A stretch of DNA of 64,000 nucleotides from Akebia trifoliata (Eukaryota > Streptophyta > Magnoliopsida > Ranunculales > Lardizabalaceae). The notes under the pieces are model-generated. The model saw only the letters and a list, made by a program, of their open reading frames with translations, was not told where the DNA came from and did no database searches. The stretch lies in NCBI GenBank assembly GCA_017979445.1, contig CM030706.1, forward strand, positions 28,184,493-28,248,492. The letters run 5' to 3'. Both the position numbers and the translations under genes were made by a program. Of this stretch, positions 12,142 to 22,929 are shown one piece after another (the first letter of the stretch is position 1; each line of letters begins with the position of its first letter).

Positions 12142-12877
12142 GGGAGTCATTTGGCACCAACCTTAACATTAGACGTTTTACCAAACGTCATAAGATCGTT
12201 GGATAAGACTCGAATGAACGGTACAGATTGAAAGTTACGTTTAAATTACAAAATCTAGACTATTTACAATGTCATCCTTAAACTTTTAAGGATTTAGTGC
12301 TACCTCCCTAATCCCTTAAAACCCAAGAAAAGAACAGAGACAAACATTCTCTCTGTCTCCTTCACTTTCTCTCAACTTAAAAATCAACCCTCTCGACTCT
12401 CTCTCTCTCTTTCACTCTCGCAGCAACTACCTCCCCTCAAATCAGAGGGGAGGTAGTTGTAGCGAGAGATGACGAAGGAATTGTAGTGAGAAGGAGAGAG
12501 TGTCGAATTGCCTATAGAGATATCAGGGAGAAGGAGACAATAGATAGATAGAGATAGAGAGAACGTCTATCTCTAGTGTTGTAGAGAGATCAGGGAGAAA
12601 GAGACAAGAGAGAGAGATTCGAAGGTCAATTTTGGGAGAAGGTGAAAGAGATAGAGAGAACATCTATCTCTACCATGTTCTTTTGGGTTTTAAGTATTTA
12701 GGGAGGTAGCACTAAATATCATTTTGTTTAAGGATGACACTTTAAAATGTGAATTATTTTGTAAATTAAACGTAAAACGATTAGTATTCAGTCTGTGCCG
12801 TCCGAACGCATCTTATCCAATGACCTATAAATGTTTGCTAAAACGTTTGATTTATAGAGTGGTGCCAAACGACTCCC
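12142..12877. mobile_element. TA-flanked MITE with ~200-bp inverted repeats
   Basis: Both ends begin GGGAGTCRTTTGGCACCA when read inward, and similarity continues for about 200 bases through GTCATCCTTAAAC and TTTAGTGCTACCTCCCTAA. Both flanks are TA-repeat DNA, compatible with a TA TSD. The centre has a separate hairpin around CAACTACCTCCCCTC/GAGGGGAGGTAGTTG and GA/CT-rich spacers. Its termini resemble those of the four MITEs that follow, suggesting one transposase served all. Confidence 0.75.
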
Positions 12878-12893
12878 TATATATATATATATA

Positions 12894-13274
12894 GGGTCCC
12901 GTTCAGCACCCTAAGCTTTACCACACACTTTAACAAACGTGTTTTGTCTTACATGGGTTAGAAGTTTTGGAATGGGCTGATTTTTGGTGAGGATGATCTC
13001 TATGGTGAGGAGATCATCCTCACCAAAAATCAGCTCATTCCAAAACTTCTAACCCCATCAAAAATGGTTTGCAAAAAATGGACGGTCCACGATTTTTCAA
13101 CGTGTAAACATGGGGCTAAACATTTCGGAATGGGCTGATTTTTGGGGAGGATGATCTTCTAATCATAGAGATCATCCTCACCAAAAATCAGCCCATTCCA
13201 AAACTTCTAACCCATGTAGGACAAAAAACGTTTGTTAAAGTGTGTGATAAAACTTAGGGTGCTGAACATTTCCC
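12894..13274. mobile_element. Hairpin MITE, copy 1 of cluster
   Basis: The left end GGGTCCCGTTCAGCACC is opposed by a right end that reads inward GGGAAATGTTCAGCACC. Inside are two long hairpins, 12955-13055 and about 13110-13214, each with arms around GGAATGGGCTGATTTTTGG / CCAAAAATCAGCYCATTCC and the heart GAGGATGATCT. The middle contains AATGGACGGTCCACGATT. Flanked by (TA)n on both sides; 381 bp; non-coding. Confidence 0.8.
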
Positions 13275-13286
13275 ATATATATATAT

Positions 13287-13667
13287 GGGTCCCGTTCGGC
13301 ACCCCAAGTTTTACCACACACTTTAACAAACGTGTTTTGTCTTACATGGGTTAGAAGTTTTGGAATGGGCTGATTTTTGGTGAGGATGATCTCTATGGTG
13401 AGGAGATCATCCTCACCAAAAATCAGCTCATTCCAAAGTTTCTAACCCCATCAAAAATGGTTTACAAAAAATGGACGGTCCACAATTTTTCAACATGTAA
13501 ACATGGGGCTAAACATTTCGGAATGGGCTGATTTTTGGGGAGGATGATCTTCTAATCATAGAGATCATCCTCACCAAAAATCAGTCCATTCCAAAACTTC
13601 TAACTCATGTAGGACAAAAAACGTTTGTTAAAGTGTGTGGTAAAACTTAGGGTGCTGAACATTTCCC
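13287..13667. mobile_element. Hairpin MITE, copy 2 of cluster
   Basis: The same length (381 bp) and order as the preceding element and nearly identical to it, starting GGGTCCCGTTCGGCACC and ending in the same GGTGCTGAACATTTCCC. The pair, with the TA repeat between, may be a tandem duplication of about 393 bp and not two insertions. Confidence 0.8.
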
Positions 13668-13686
13668 TACATATATATATATATAT

Positions 13687-14052
13687 GGGTCACGTTCAAT
13701 GGCAAACTTTTTAGCAAACTTTTTGCAAAAATATTTTTCAAAACATGAGTTAGAAGTTTTGGAATGGCCTGATTTTTGGTGAGGATGATCTCTACGTTGA
13801 GGAGATCATCATCACCAAAAATCAGCCCATTCCAAAATTTCTAACCCCATCAAAAACAGTTTACAAAAAATGGACGGTCCACGATTTTTCAGCTTGTAAA
13901 CATGGGTTAGAAGTTTTGGAATGGGCTGATTTTTGGTGAGGATGATCTCCTTACCGTAGAGATCATCCTCACCAAAAATCAGCCCATTCCAAAACTTCTA
14001 ACTCATGTTTTGAAAAATGTTTTGCCAAAAAGTTAGCCATTGAACACTACCC
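13687..14052. mobile_element. Hairpin MITE, copy 3 of cluster
   Basis: Termini are GGGTCACGTTCAATGGC and, read inward from the right, GGGTAGTGTTCAATGGC. Two hairpin modules with the same GAGGATGATCTC core follow, but the sequence next to the ends (GCAAACTTTTTAGC) differs from the other copies. Flanked by (TA)n. Confidence 0.75.
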
Positions 14053-14064
14053 TATATATATATA

Positions 14065-14420
14065 GGGTCCCGTTTGGCACCGAACCATTTACCCAACAAT
14101 TTGCCCAACATGTTTTGTCCTACATGAGTTAGAAGTTTTGGAATAGGCTGATTTTTGGTGAGGATGATCTCTATGGTGAAGAGATCATCTTCACAAAAAA
14201 TCAGTCCATTCCAAAACCTCTAACCCCATGTTTACAAGTTGAAAAATCGTGGACCATCCATTTTTTGTAAACCATTTGTGATGGGGTTAGAAATTTTGGA
14301 ATGAGCTGATTTTTTGTGAGGATTATCTCCTCACTATAGAGATCATCCTCACCAAAAATCAGTCAATTCCAAAACTTCTAACCCATGTAGGACAAAACAT
14401 GTTGGGTATTGAATATTTCC
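14065..14420. mobile_element. Hairpin MITE, copy 4 of cluster
   Basis: It starts GGGTCCCGTTTGGCACC after a TA tract and ends ...GGGTATTGAATATTTCC. Two hairpin modules are present, but compared with copies 1-3 the central spacer carrying GTGGACCATCCA is in the opposite orientation. A TA tract flanks the left side only. Confidence 0.7.
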
Positions 14421-14564
14421 TACCCAATCATTTGCCCAACATGGGTTAGAAATTTTGGAATGGGCTGATTTTTGGTGAAGATGATCTCTGTGGTGAGGAG
14501 TAAAAATCAGTCAATTCCAAAACTTTTAACCCATGTAGGACAAAACATGTTGGGTATTGTCGCC
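14421..14564. mobile_element. Partial hairpin MITE
   Basis: A single hairpin module (GGAATGGGCTGATTTTTGG... inverse) flanked by TTTGCCCAACATGGG and CCCATGTAGGACAAAACATG, resembling the right part of the preceding element. The hairpin is damaged: part of the return arm is missing after GTGAGGAG. Probably a rearranged duplicate. Confidence 0.55.
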
Positions 14565-14878
14565 TTTCATAAAATTCATTAAAGAATCATCCCTGGAAGA
14601 TCCGCCAAAATTATTTTTTGGATAGGCAAAGCAATTAAAATTTTTTTTTATCTTTTATTTCTGGTTCCCTTACCAACTCAATTAAGATCAAACTGCAATC
14701 TCAAAAAGGCAGGAACACTTGATACGGTAAAGAAAACAAAATAAACACACACTTGCGACTAATGCATTTTATCGTACATCAATTGTGCTTGTTATTCGAC
14801 TGTAACTCCATAAAACCAGAAATCAAATGAATTAGGGTTCCCAAATTAGTCTGGTCAATCAAACTCTTAGCATTTTAA

Positions 14879-14930
14879 TGGACCATTTCTCGATTTTGTG
14901 TGTGTCATCCTTGCACAGGGGCCATGCTAA
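14879..14930 (-). pseudogene. U6 snRNA pseudogene (3' half)
   Basis: Read on the minus strand, this 52-base segment contains TTAGCATGGCCCCTG followed by GCAAGGATGACAC and AAATCGAGAAATGGTCCA, the conserved 3' half of plant U6 spliceosomal RNA, with a few changes (for example TGTGC for TGCGC). The 5' half with the stem loop and ACAGAGA box is absent, and no terminal T run follows, so it cannot be a working polymerase III gene. It lies about 0.75 kb past the stop codon of the SINA-like gene, on the same strand. Confidence 0.8.
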
Positions 14931-15682
14931 AACAACATAAATTCCATAAACAATCTATCATATAAGCCAAAATAAATTAAACAGACGGATAATTAAAAAA
15001 GAAGGGAGATAATGAGCTCGTAGAGGGAGTTTACCTTTTTCCAAAAGGGCACACTTGTTAGCCCTCGATCGGATGGAATCAAAGGAGTAGCTCTTGGGCG
15101 GGCTAGGCTGGGCTGGGTTACATCCACATATTTGAATAAAGTTTCTTGAACTAGGGATCTTACCTGAGTTATGGAAAAAATTTCATTCTCTTAAAGTCAC
15201 TTTATACTTAATTTTGGTTTCCAAAGTAATTTTTCATATCTTATGCTGAGAATGACTTGACATACTTCTATCATCATTAAAATTAAAAAAACTTTTCATC
15301 ACAGTCCAAGTCTGTTTGTTACCACTATGTCCCAATATCCAATGCTCATGACTAGCCATACCTGACTTGCTTGCTAACCAAAATTTCCAAAAGGTCCTCA
15401 AAGTCTCATCATCCCTTAAATAAAAAATAATATTCCCTCTATCTGAAACTAAGAATAAAATGAAACCTAAATCATAATATTCCCTGTCTGAAAGTACCAA
15501 TAAAATGAAACATAAATTAAATGGGTTGATCATAACTTACAAAGGTACACAAGAAGCATCTACCATTGATTACAGAGGTAGTAATGAGTAGGCTTTATAT
15601 AATATATACAGAATGTTAAACAAATGAAATCAAATTAAAACATATAAAAAAACAACATTTTCTATAAGTTAGCAACATCAAG

Positions 15683-18600
15683 TCATTCTAATTCTCTAGA
15701 ACTCCAAATACAAACCTCTAACTTGATCTGGCCAGAACCACGATAGAAATTGTGAGGAATCAGAAGGAAATCCAAAGAAGAAGAAGAAGAAGACGCTTCC
15801 ATCCGACCTTGAACATACTTTGTTAAAGATTGTAATCTGAGAGTGCTGGGCCCTCTTCTTGATACAAGATCATAAGGGAACCCTTCCTTTGAGGAGATTG
15901 GTCCAATACAATTCAATGTGATCGCATTCCCAATAAGTTCAATTTGGTTGTTAAGGACAAAGAGAAGACCATCCTCTTCACCTTGAAAAACAAGGGACGA
16001 TTCTTTTTTATCAAAGCAAACTGAGAAAGGAAAATTGTACCGGAAACGCTGAGCAGCGGACCAGTGTTTGCCGCTGAAGTGGAGTGACAACTGTTGAGAT
16101 GACCCACGGAAGGTGCAGTCGGCAATGGGGCACATGCAAGGTGCATAGATGCATGTCTCTTCGTGGGTCTGTTTCTTTGTATAGTTGAATGATTCTCTGC
16201 ATCCATATTGTACATTGGGACATGATACCTTGATGGATTCAATAACCTTCTCGATAGCTAGGCAACGGTTGTAGCCGATAGGCCATGAACAGGAGGGGCA
16301 TTTGTTACCAATCTTTGTGCAGCAATGAGAGCATGCTATATGCCCGTTATCACACTGAGTTCAATTTTCCATAAATAGAAATACATATGAACATGTCAGG
16401 TTGATCATTTTGGTTTGGATTCTAGAATCAGAGGTTACGGCTGGTTTAGATTATAAAAAAAAATCTCAGAAAATCAGAATCATAAATCAGATATGAGGCA
16501 GGACCTGTTTCTTGTGCATTTTGTGTGCCCTACGATGACATTTTTGACCTTGGTAAGCCAAACGAGAATCTAATCCTAGATTCTGAAATCAGTTTCAAGA
16601 AATAGTACACCCAAAAAAAGAGATTCTAGAATTTGGAAATCAGTTTCCACGGAATAATTCTGACATAAAAAATCAGAATTGAATGCAACTTACATCTACG
16701 TTAATCAGGCCACAAATATCTCCAAAATAAGGGAAAAAAGTAGTAGATTAAACATCAGAATTTGCAATCAAGAATGTACAATGCATGATTATAAGATACT
16801 CAACCATTAACATCCTTGGGGATTACCATTTTTATTTTATTTTTTCTATTTCTTATGAAGTAGCAATCTACTTTGGTGTGGTTCGGCCATTCATGAAGAT
16901 TTTTCTTTTAGAGGCAAATTTAAAAAGTATTCAAGAAATTTGATTAGATTTGAATAGAACAATTGGACTTGATTAGGATACGATTGATGACTGTTCTGTC
17001 TGTATAAATTTAGGTTCTTAAATAGAATTTTTTTTTTAATAGGTTAGAACAAGTAATTTATTTAAAACAAAGAAAAGAGATTCAAAAGAACAGTCAATAA
17101 AATATGCGAGAGCATCTCACAAACAGAAGCAAAACTGCAAAAGAACTAAGATAAGGATACAATCTCTGGCAACTATGAAACAGATCATTAAAATGAAGAT
17201 CTGTCCAGTAAATATCTATATCAAGCTTTTCAATCAAGTGACAATTGAGGGTGCAGATTGATCTCTAATATAAAAGCTATGAGCATTGATGTAGAACAAG
17301 ACATGATCATATTGCCCTAGAGAAGTACAATACTTCAAATTGAACAAATTTTGAAAAAAAAAAAAACCTTTCTCAATAGAGCTTAGAGTAAAAAAGAAAT
17401 ACAAGGTAATTGACTTCGCTTAGTTTATCACATTAGTTTACATATATAAACCAGAAGCCCAAGTCAGCGGCTTCTTTGTCCTCCATATAGCATCATACCT
17501 AATCTTCCATGTTTTTGCTATTTGGCTCTCTCAAATCTTTGCCACATTGACCGAATGCCTTTTAGAAAGTAACAACTAAATAGCAAATTATTATCAACTC
17601 TCTAAAATCAATTCCTACTTGCATGAGCAATACATCTTGCATCCAAAAGATCCTATAAATACGGCTCAAAATTTCATTGCCAAGCTAAATGAAACAAGTT
17701 TTGGGAAGACAAAAATTATTGCTAACTTCTCAAAGTTAGACGCAACAATATTCTGAAAAAGACGTTCCTTAGTAATATCATCATGACTCTCGAAGTCGAG
17801 TGCGATAGAGCAATAAATGAAAAATGACTAGTATTGGGGTCCTGAGTTAAGCCTCTTGGTTTCCTTGGAAGCCTTAATGCCATAATGCCTTACAAATCCT
17901 CCAAACCATTATCCTACCAAAATAATTCTTGATAAGAAGAACTACCATGTCGAGGCAATTCTAGTAGAAGACAATGGGTTACTCCTACACAACATTGTTG
18001 TACACTATTCAAGTCTCCAGGAGTAACAAGAAATTTTTTTTTTTAATTTTTTGAGTCCAAAACGATGGATTCAATAAGTTCTTGCCAATAATCAAGGAAG
18101 TTGAATGAAAATAGTAAAATTGAAAGCTGAAATAATATGAACACTGAGGAAAAAAAATTCCATAGGTACGTAATGACAAACCACATAGTTGAATTAACTA
18201 AGATGCTGATGCCCATAAAATACATAAAAACTACCAAGAAAAACTCTAGTCAAAGTTTCTTCCTACGAAATGAGTTACAACCCCTAGATTACTGTACTTA
18301 CTAAAACCAAGCTTCTTCCCCTTCTCGTTAACTTAATATCTTATTCTCTAATTTTCGCCACCTCTCTCTCCTAAAGTTTCATAGTAGGAACATCCCATTC
18401 TTTTGAAGTGTAATCAAAACCACCTTCTACATGCAATTCCATTTACATTTCCTAGCAAAAGAGGCACATTAGAAGGGAATGATGATACAATCCTAAATCC
18501 TCAACCTTCTAGGATCAAAAGGTCAAACCACAAATATTGAGCTATCAAGCCATTTGTCTACCACCCAAAAAAGAACTATCACCAATTTATTAAGCTATTT

Positions 18601-21600
18601 GATACTAGTCTTTAACCCAATCAACTCAACAATTATGGGAGTTTGATTATCAGTCTTAATAAGGTCAAAGATCTACCTCAATGCTTAGTTTATTCGTTTG
18701 AGCCATATGTCTCATCTGGATCTGTGCTTGAGATGCACTCAATGACTCTTGATCTTCCTCTTGATTGGAGTCATTTGAGTTATAGATGGATTGGTTTGGC
18801 AGTTACTTGGATCCAAAGTAAAGGGAGATGAAATACAAATTTTATAATTCAGTTTGAGAATTCTCTCTCTTTGCAAGCACTTGTGAGTGTGGATCATCTT
18901 TTAAGAGTTGACTGATTCCTCCAAGGAAGGTGAGTTATTCCCATCAAACTTGATGAGTGAGTCTAACCCACCCAGTCAAGTAATTCCTAGTAAATTATCA
19001 AATTTGTGTGGATTTATCCATACAAATTTCATGTGTGAACCTTTTAAGATTCTAAATTAATTTTCCTTCCATTTCATCCCATTCTTCTTCACCTTTGTCT
19101 ACTACAATTGCAGCCCATAAAAACCAAGAAATAGGCAACGTTTTCACCCACTTTCTAGCCCTTTTCTTCTTCAAATTTCATCCTAAATTACAATCCAAAA
19201 CAGTCCCAGCACTCCCAACTCTATTGCAGCCCAAGAGACCTTTTTCCTGGATCAACTTAATAAGTTTCACTCTTTAGGAAAGCAGTCCCCAACAACCCCT
19301 AGATCTCACTTAGCCTACAATTTAAGATCCTACTAAGATGGTAATTAATGACTTTCCAGATTATTTATCGCACTTGATGAAACAATAAGAAGAGAAAAAA
19401 AAGGTTAAGAAGAAATGGAAAAGGCTTAACATACGGTCGAACCATGGACAATGATATTTTTTACAGATAGAAAATGATATATCCATCAAAACTTATGTTG
19501 ATTTAAATCTGTAGTCATGTTAGATTTCATTGGGTGTTTGTTGATTACATGTTTTAGTTATGCATTGACTTTTTTCTAATCATAGTCACCAAAATCTGCA
19601 ACTTATTGAAAAAGACGCACTTTTCGCTTAAATCGTGGCATTTTCTTTCACCAATTTAATTGTGACTTTTTCATTAAGTCTAGACTTTTACGAACATCGT
19701 GATTAAATCGAAAAAACAATAAAAGATGTCCTCGATGCACTAATAAGAGAAGATGACCCTAATAGAGAAGATGGTTATTATTTTATCAATGAAGTATTAG
19801 ATAATGATTTCGATCACTTGATGAATCTTAACTTACACTCATGATAACATTATATTTTGAACAATATAAACCTTGATTGTAGTGTAGACCTGTAGTTATT
19901 TGTTGAAATTTAATTTGGGGATTGGTGATTTGTTATTGTAATTTAACATGGCATTTGATTATATAATGTGAGAACTACACCTAGTATGAACAATTACATG
20001 GTCCTAATCCTAGCTCGAGTTTTTCATGATTTTTTCCTATTGTTTCCTGATTTTAACCATATTTTTAGAATTTTTTCCTTTGCTAAGTTATTCTTGAACC
20101 CCGGCCTCGTGACTATGTTTCTAATCCATTGATTTCAAGCTTAAGAAGCATTGTTTACCCATACAAAAATTTTTTAAGGTACAATTCCACAATTACTTAG
20201 TCCACTTTGAAGCCAAGCATAAGCTGATCAGAACTAATTCACAATTATACTTTTCCCTGAAATTTGTATAAGAATTTTGAAATCACTATAAAACTCTCAT
20301 TCTAAGAGCAGGCATAAAACACTAGTTTCTTACCAAAATATGGTGCATATTGATTAAAGATAGTTGAAAATCATAACTTAAAACTATGAGCATTGGATGT
20401 AAGAAGAGACAGATCAAGTCACCCAAAGAGCTGTATAGTAATGATGTGTTATAAGTATCACATAGTAGAATGAGAGATAATGTACAGTCAAAAGAAGAGG
20501 GTTGGTTTGGGGCTGAAGAATCTTGAACTAATGAATGGGGATCCATATTCTACTCACTGGATGTCCAAATATGAAAGAAATTTTTTTTGGATGGGATGAT
20601 ATTGGAGTTCAAACTTCCAATGTTTGTAGTATATGGAGAAAGCTAAGATGCCTACATAGAGATACTGGTACAGATATCGATATGAGACTTCTTGTTTCCA
20701 AATATCTTAGACACAAATACAGAAAAAGGTATGCTATCCAAATATCTTAGACACAAATACAGAAAAAGGTATGCTATCCAAAAATTGACACAATGCTTTA
20801 TCTTTTAGCATTTTTAAGCTAAGTGCCATCTTTTTGTAGCTATAACATGCATAATGTGTTGGAACTTCTAATTTTGTGAGGTTTCCTACAATAAGACTTG
20901 TTATTGTACCCTATTTACACATTCTTGTCCATAAGAAAAAAAATTGTTGGAAATTGATGAAATAACTATTAGTGCACTAAAAAATGAGAATATTGTTAGC
21001 ACCAATATACATACAGTATAATGTATCATTATCATATCACATTAATATGTACATGTACGTTGGACATTTTCAATTTTGCAAAGATATTTCCCACAAGGAC
21101 GAATTCTCAATTTTGTTTTCTAAAGTAGTTTATTATTATTTTTTCATCTCGAAATGTTCTTTGGGCAAGATGTTCATATAGTTTAGACAATACAAAAGAA
21201 ATTAAACCAAGTAAAACAAATTCACCTTGTTTATCACGTTAGAGTAGATATCCGTTTACATTAACCATGACAACTGAATCGCTCGAATTGAACAATAAGT
21301 AGGCATTATCTTTACAAGATGAAAATTAGAACACATAAAATAGAAATAATCAATAAATATTATTAATATGAACTCTTTGAGGGGGTCAGCCTCCTTTGAG
21401 GCGGCAAAACCTTCAAAAAGTCTTCTCCCCCAAACTAAATCCCTAAACCCTTATATCTACACATCCAAAAAGATAATGAGTGGAAAGTCAAACTAACCTA
21501 ATAACCAAATTCTGAATCAAATCTCCAAGAACCCTAACAAAATACAACTCAAGACTATCACTTAAAATATTAAATATCAATTCTAATACTAAATACAAAG

Positions 21601-21963
21601 GGATTCGTGAAAGTGTAATCTTGTTTTACATTTCAAGTAACAAAATTCAATAAGAACAAGTGAAAAAAAAAATCCCAATTCTCAAATTTCAAAAATTAAA
21701 GTAACCCAATTTCAAGAAATCTAAGATGAGAGTACCTGAAAGATGGGAGGGGCCAAGGGTTCGAAGCAGATGGAGCAATCCAACACTTCTGGGTCGATCA
21801 GAGTCACAGAGATGCTGTTGCTGCAAACATCTTGATGATTCTCACGTTTAGGTTCCTCTTCTTCATCTCTCGTTGCCCTCCTCTGTTTCTTATGCTTTGG
21901 GCTGTTACTACCCTGCCCTCCTTCGCTCTCTTCTTCATCTCTCTCCAACGAGAATTTCGCCAT
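15683..21963 (-). CDS. SINA-like RING E3 ubiquitin ligase
   Basis: Two coding exons on the minus strand: exon 1 21963-21736 (76 codons) and exon 2 16354-15683 (223 codons plus TGA). The donor reads CAG|GTACTC, the acceptor CTCAG|TGTGAT, and the phase is 0. The predicted protein has 299 residues, usual for plant SINA-like proteins. Residues 1-55 are charged and low complexity. The RING has all eight ligands: C63, C66, C77, H81, C84, C87, C95, C98. The SIAH-type zinc finger follows: C121, C128, H140, C144, C151, C156, H168, H173. Residues from about 175 to 299 form the SINA/TRAF-like substrate-binding part, with a serine run near the C-terminus. By family knowledge it transfers ubiquitin from an E2 to bound substrates, usually as a dimer; the substrate is unknown. 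The start is the only in-frame ATG after a TGA 60 bases upstream. No frame damage was seen. Confidence 0.9.
16355..21735 (-). other. 5.4-kb intron of the SINA-like gene
   Basis: The intron separates RING ligand pairs (exon 1 ends before C77), a position where it cannot be skipped without destroying the RING. Its length is large compared with the 0.9 kb of coding sequence. I found no intact gene in it. It includes a 40-bp exact tandem duplication (20698-20777) and a polypyrimidine/TA-rich acceptor side. Small open frames at 17.0-19.3 kb show no motifs. Confidence 0.75.
20698..20777. repeat. Exact 40-bp tandem duplication
   Basis: Two identical adjacent 40-base copies beginning CCAAATATCTTAGACACAAA, at 20698-20737 and 20738-20777, within the intron. 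Perfect identity implies a recent event or an assembly artefact. Confidence 0.9.
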
Positions 21964-22180
21964 CGCCACCAATTCACATAGATTTTCTCTCTTCTTGGCT
22001 GGCTTTTCACATGTCCGTCCAATTCATGTACCTGCAACCACGCAAGCAACCTTTGTTCATATTATGTTAATTTTCAGAAATGGACTGGGTTTGGGTTTTT
22101 TCTTCAATTATCCATCATGCCCAGCCCAACAAGGCCACGTGGTTATAAAATGAAAAACAAAAAAAAATTACTTATGCACC

Positions 22181-22412
22181 TTTTATTTATCTATTTTTGC
22201 TTATCGTGGGTATCCCAATCTTTAGGTGAGACTAATCCCACGGTCTCACGCACCACCCCCTTTGGAAAGTCCTACTTGCAAATGGTTGAGTCAAGGGTCA
22301 ACTGGAGGTGGTCCCACGGAATTCATAATTTTGTGGGGTTTCGATCACTTGACCTACCCTTCTTGAAGAGCTTATCAAGGCTCAGTTTGCCGTTAGGCCA
22401 ACCCCTTGAGAT
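22181..22412 (-). mobile_element. tRNA-derived SINE with 9-bp TSD
   Basis: On the minus strand the head contains an A box TGGCCTAACGG (fits TRGYNNANNNG) and, about 50 bases on, a B-box-like GATCGAAAC (fits GWTCRANNC). The body carries GTGCGTGAGACCGTGGGATT and ends in an A-rich AATAGATAAATAAAA tail. TTATGCACC flanks it exactly (22172-22180 and 22413-22421). It sits about 220 bases upstream of the SINA-like start codon, in the same orientation, so it may touch the promoter. Confidence 0.75.
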
Positions 22413-22499
22413 TTATGCACCCTATTATAGGGCATTTCCAATAAATGCTGCCCTAATTTTTTTAGTCCTCAACTAATTAATGCATTTTTTTTTTCTTTT

Positions 22500-22920
22500 C
22501 AAAACACACACAACCATTATCTTTATGTTTTATATGAATTAGAAGTTTCAGAATGGGTTGATTATTATTTAAGGAAAGCATCCTCACAAAAAAATCAGCC
22601 CATTTCGAAATTTCAAATCCCATCAAAAGTGGTTTACAACTTAATGATAAACCACTTTTGATGGGGTTAGAATTTTCAGAATGAGCTGATTTTTTAAGGA
22701 GAGCATTCTCACAAAAAAATCAGCCAATTTCAAAATTTCATACCCCATCAAAAGTGGTTTACAACTTAAAAATAAAACCACTTTTGATGGGGTTAGAAGT
22801 TTTAGAATGGACTGAATTTTTGTGAGGTTGATCTCCTCTCTTACCATGAAGATCATTCCCACAAAAAATCAGCTCATTCCAAACTTGTAATCCATGTAGG
22901 ACAAAATAAGATTGTCATCA
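22500..22920. mobile_element. Hairpin MITE, three modules
   Basis: Three hairpins of the family seen at 12.9-14.6 kb (GTTAGAAGTTTYAGAATG...CATTYCRAAATTTC) are separated by inverted copies of CCACTTTTGATGGGGTTAGA and its inverse. Ends: TTTATGTTTTATATGAATTAG and CCATGTAGGACAAAATAAG. The modules are more diverged than in the cluster. It lies upstream of the SINA-like gene beyond the SINE. Confidence 0.6.
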
Positions 22921-22929
22921 TTGGCGTTT

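Noticed and set aside
15234..15533. Small minus-strand gene of 99 codons downstream of the ligase
   Set aside because: AT-rich, no motif, probably 3' flanking sequence of the SINA-like gene.
15913..16242. Alternative minus-strand frames over exon 2 of the ligase
   Set aside because: They overlap the zinc-finger and SINA coding frame, which has all conserved Cys/His ligands; they are shadow frames.
22117..22476. 119-codon plus-strand protein with a signal-peptide-like start
   Set aside because: It spans the TSD and the whole body of a minus-strand SINE (22181-22412), so the frame is accidental.
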